Origin: CAZAPZ01 sp964487285
GTDB lineage: Bacteria > Campylobacterota_A > Desulfurellia > JAADFJ01
Assembly: GCA_964487285.1 (NCBI GenBank)
Contig: CAZAPZ010000099.1
Span: 1-5,819 of the forward strand
Length of the DNA: 5,819 bases
Direction: 5' to 3'
The position numbers were made by a program, and so were the translations under genes. Under the pieces are notes generated by a model. The model searched no databases, was not told the DNA's origin, and saw only the letters and a list, made by a program, of their open reading frames with translations. Of the stretch, positions 5,588-5,819 are shown piece by piece. Positions within the stretch are counted from its first letter, which is position 1. Each line of letters starts with the position of its first letter.

Positions 5588-5819
5588 ATGGGAATGAGTA
5601 TTACTCAAAAGATAATTAGTGACCATATTGGGAGAAGTGTGAAATCAGGCGAACTTGTTCTATCATCGGTGGATCTTGCATTTGGAAATGACATAACTGC
5701 TCCGATAGCAATTCATAAACTTGCTGAATACGGCATTAAACCGAAAAATCCATCTAAAATTGCGCTTATCCCGGATCACTTTGCACCAAACAAAGATATA
5801 GCATCGGCAATTCAATGTA
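5588..5819 (+). CDS. leuC: 3-isopropylmalate dehydratase large subunit LeuC (N-terminal part; cut by right edge)
   Basis: Seventy-seven codons plus one base are in the window. The opening MGMSITQKIISDHIGRSVKSG and the segments VDLAFGNDITAPIAI (28-42) and IALIPDHFAPNKDIASAIQC (58-77) match the start of LeuC/homoaconitase large subunits of the short type (about 420 residues). With LeuD it forms the aconitase-like enzyme that isomerises 2- to 3-isopropylmalate in leucine synthesis. The cysteines that bind the 4Fe-4S cluster lie beyond the window, so integrity cannot be judged. GGAGG (5573-5577) lies 10 nt before the ATG; the second ATG (5594) is less fitting because the family begins MGM. Homoaconitase or a related hydro-lyase is possible, since the N-terminus does not settle substrate. 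It probably has its own promoter and a long leader. Confidence 0.88.
   Translation, partial: MGMSITQKIISDHIGRSVKSGELVLSSVDLAFGNDITAPIAIHKLAEYGIKPKNPSKIALIPDHFAPNKDIASAIQC

Overview
This is an AT-rich bacterial chromosomal segment carrying housekeeping genes. Nothing in it looks like a mobile element, CRISPR array, phage or toxin-antitoxin locus. The encoded set is a primary sigma factor with a region 1.1-like N-terminus, UDP-glucose 6-dehydrogenase, a dCTP deaminase, YebC, a metallo-beta-lactamase-fold hydrolase and the start of LeuC. I cannot name the species. The low GC content, strong purine-rich Shine-Dalgarno sequences and gene content would suit an AT-rich lineage such as Elusimicrobiota/Endomicrobia, but that is a guess.

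Layout: two genes are read leftwards on the minus strand, ugd (2307 to 1006) then rpoD (1002 to beyond the left edge), with a 3-nt gap that implies co-translation. A divergent intergenic region (2308-2534) holds a sigma-70-like promoter for each direction. Rightwards come an unrecognised 77-residue gene abutting dcd (TTG start, 0-nt gap), a 214-nt gap, yebC, a 158-nt gap, an MBL-fold protein with a C-terminal winged-helix-like tail, a 245-nt gap, and leuC cut by the right edge.

The genes are not one pathway. They cover transcription initiation (RpoD), nucleotide-sugar oxidation for surface polysaccharide (Ugd), dUTP/dTTP supply (Dcd), translation or its regulation (YebC), and leucine biosynthesis (LeuC).

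The least ordinary content is in the gaps. The dcd-yebC gap has a good promoter followed by a long-range inverted repeat that encloses a second stem; two copies of a 9-nt repeat compete for one partner. The leuC leader has a perfect -10 box, a repeated 11-bp dyad, short possible leader peptides, and two mutually exclusive hairpins, the second followed by a T-run, arranged like a transcription attenuator. A very short cysteine-rich reading frame follows the yebC stop in the same frame. All of these are sequence-level inferences without comparative or experimental support.
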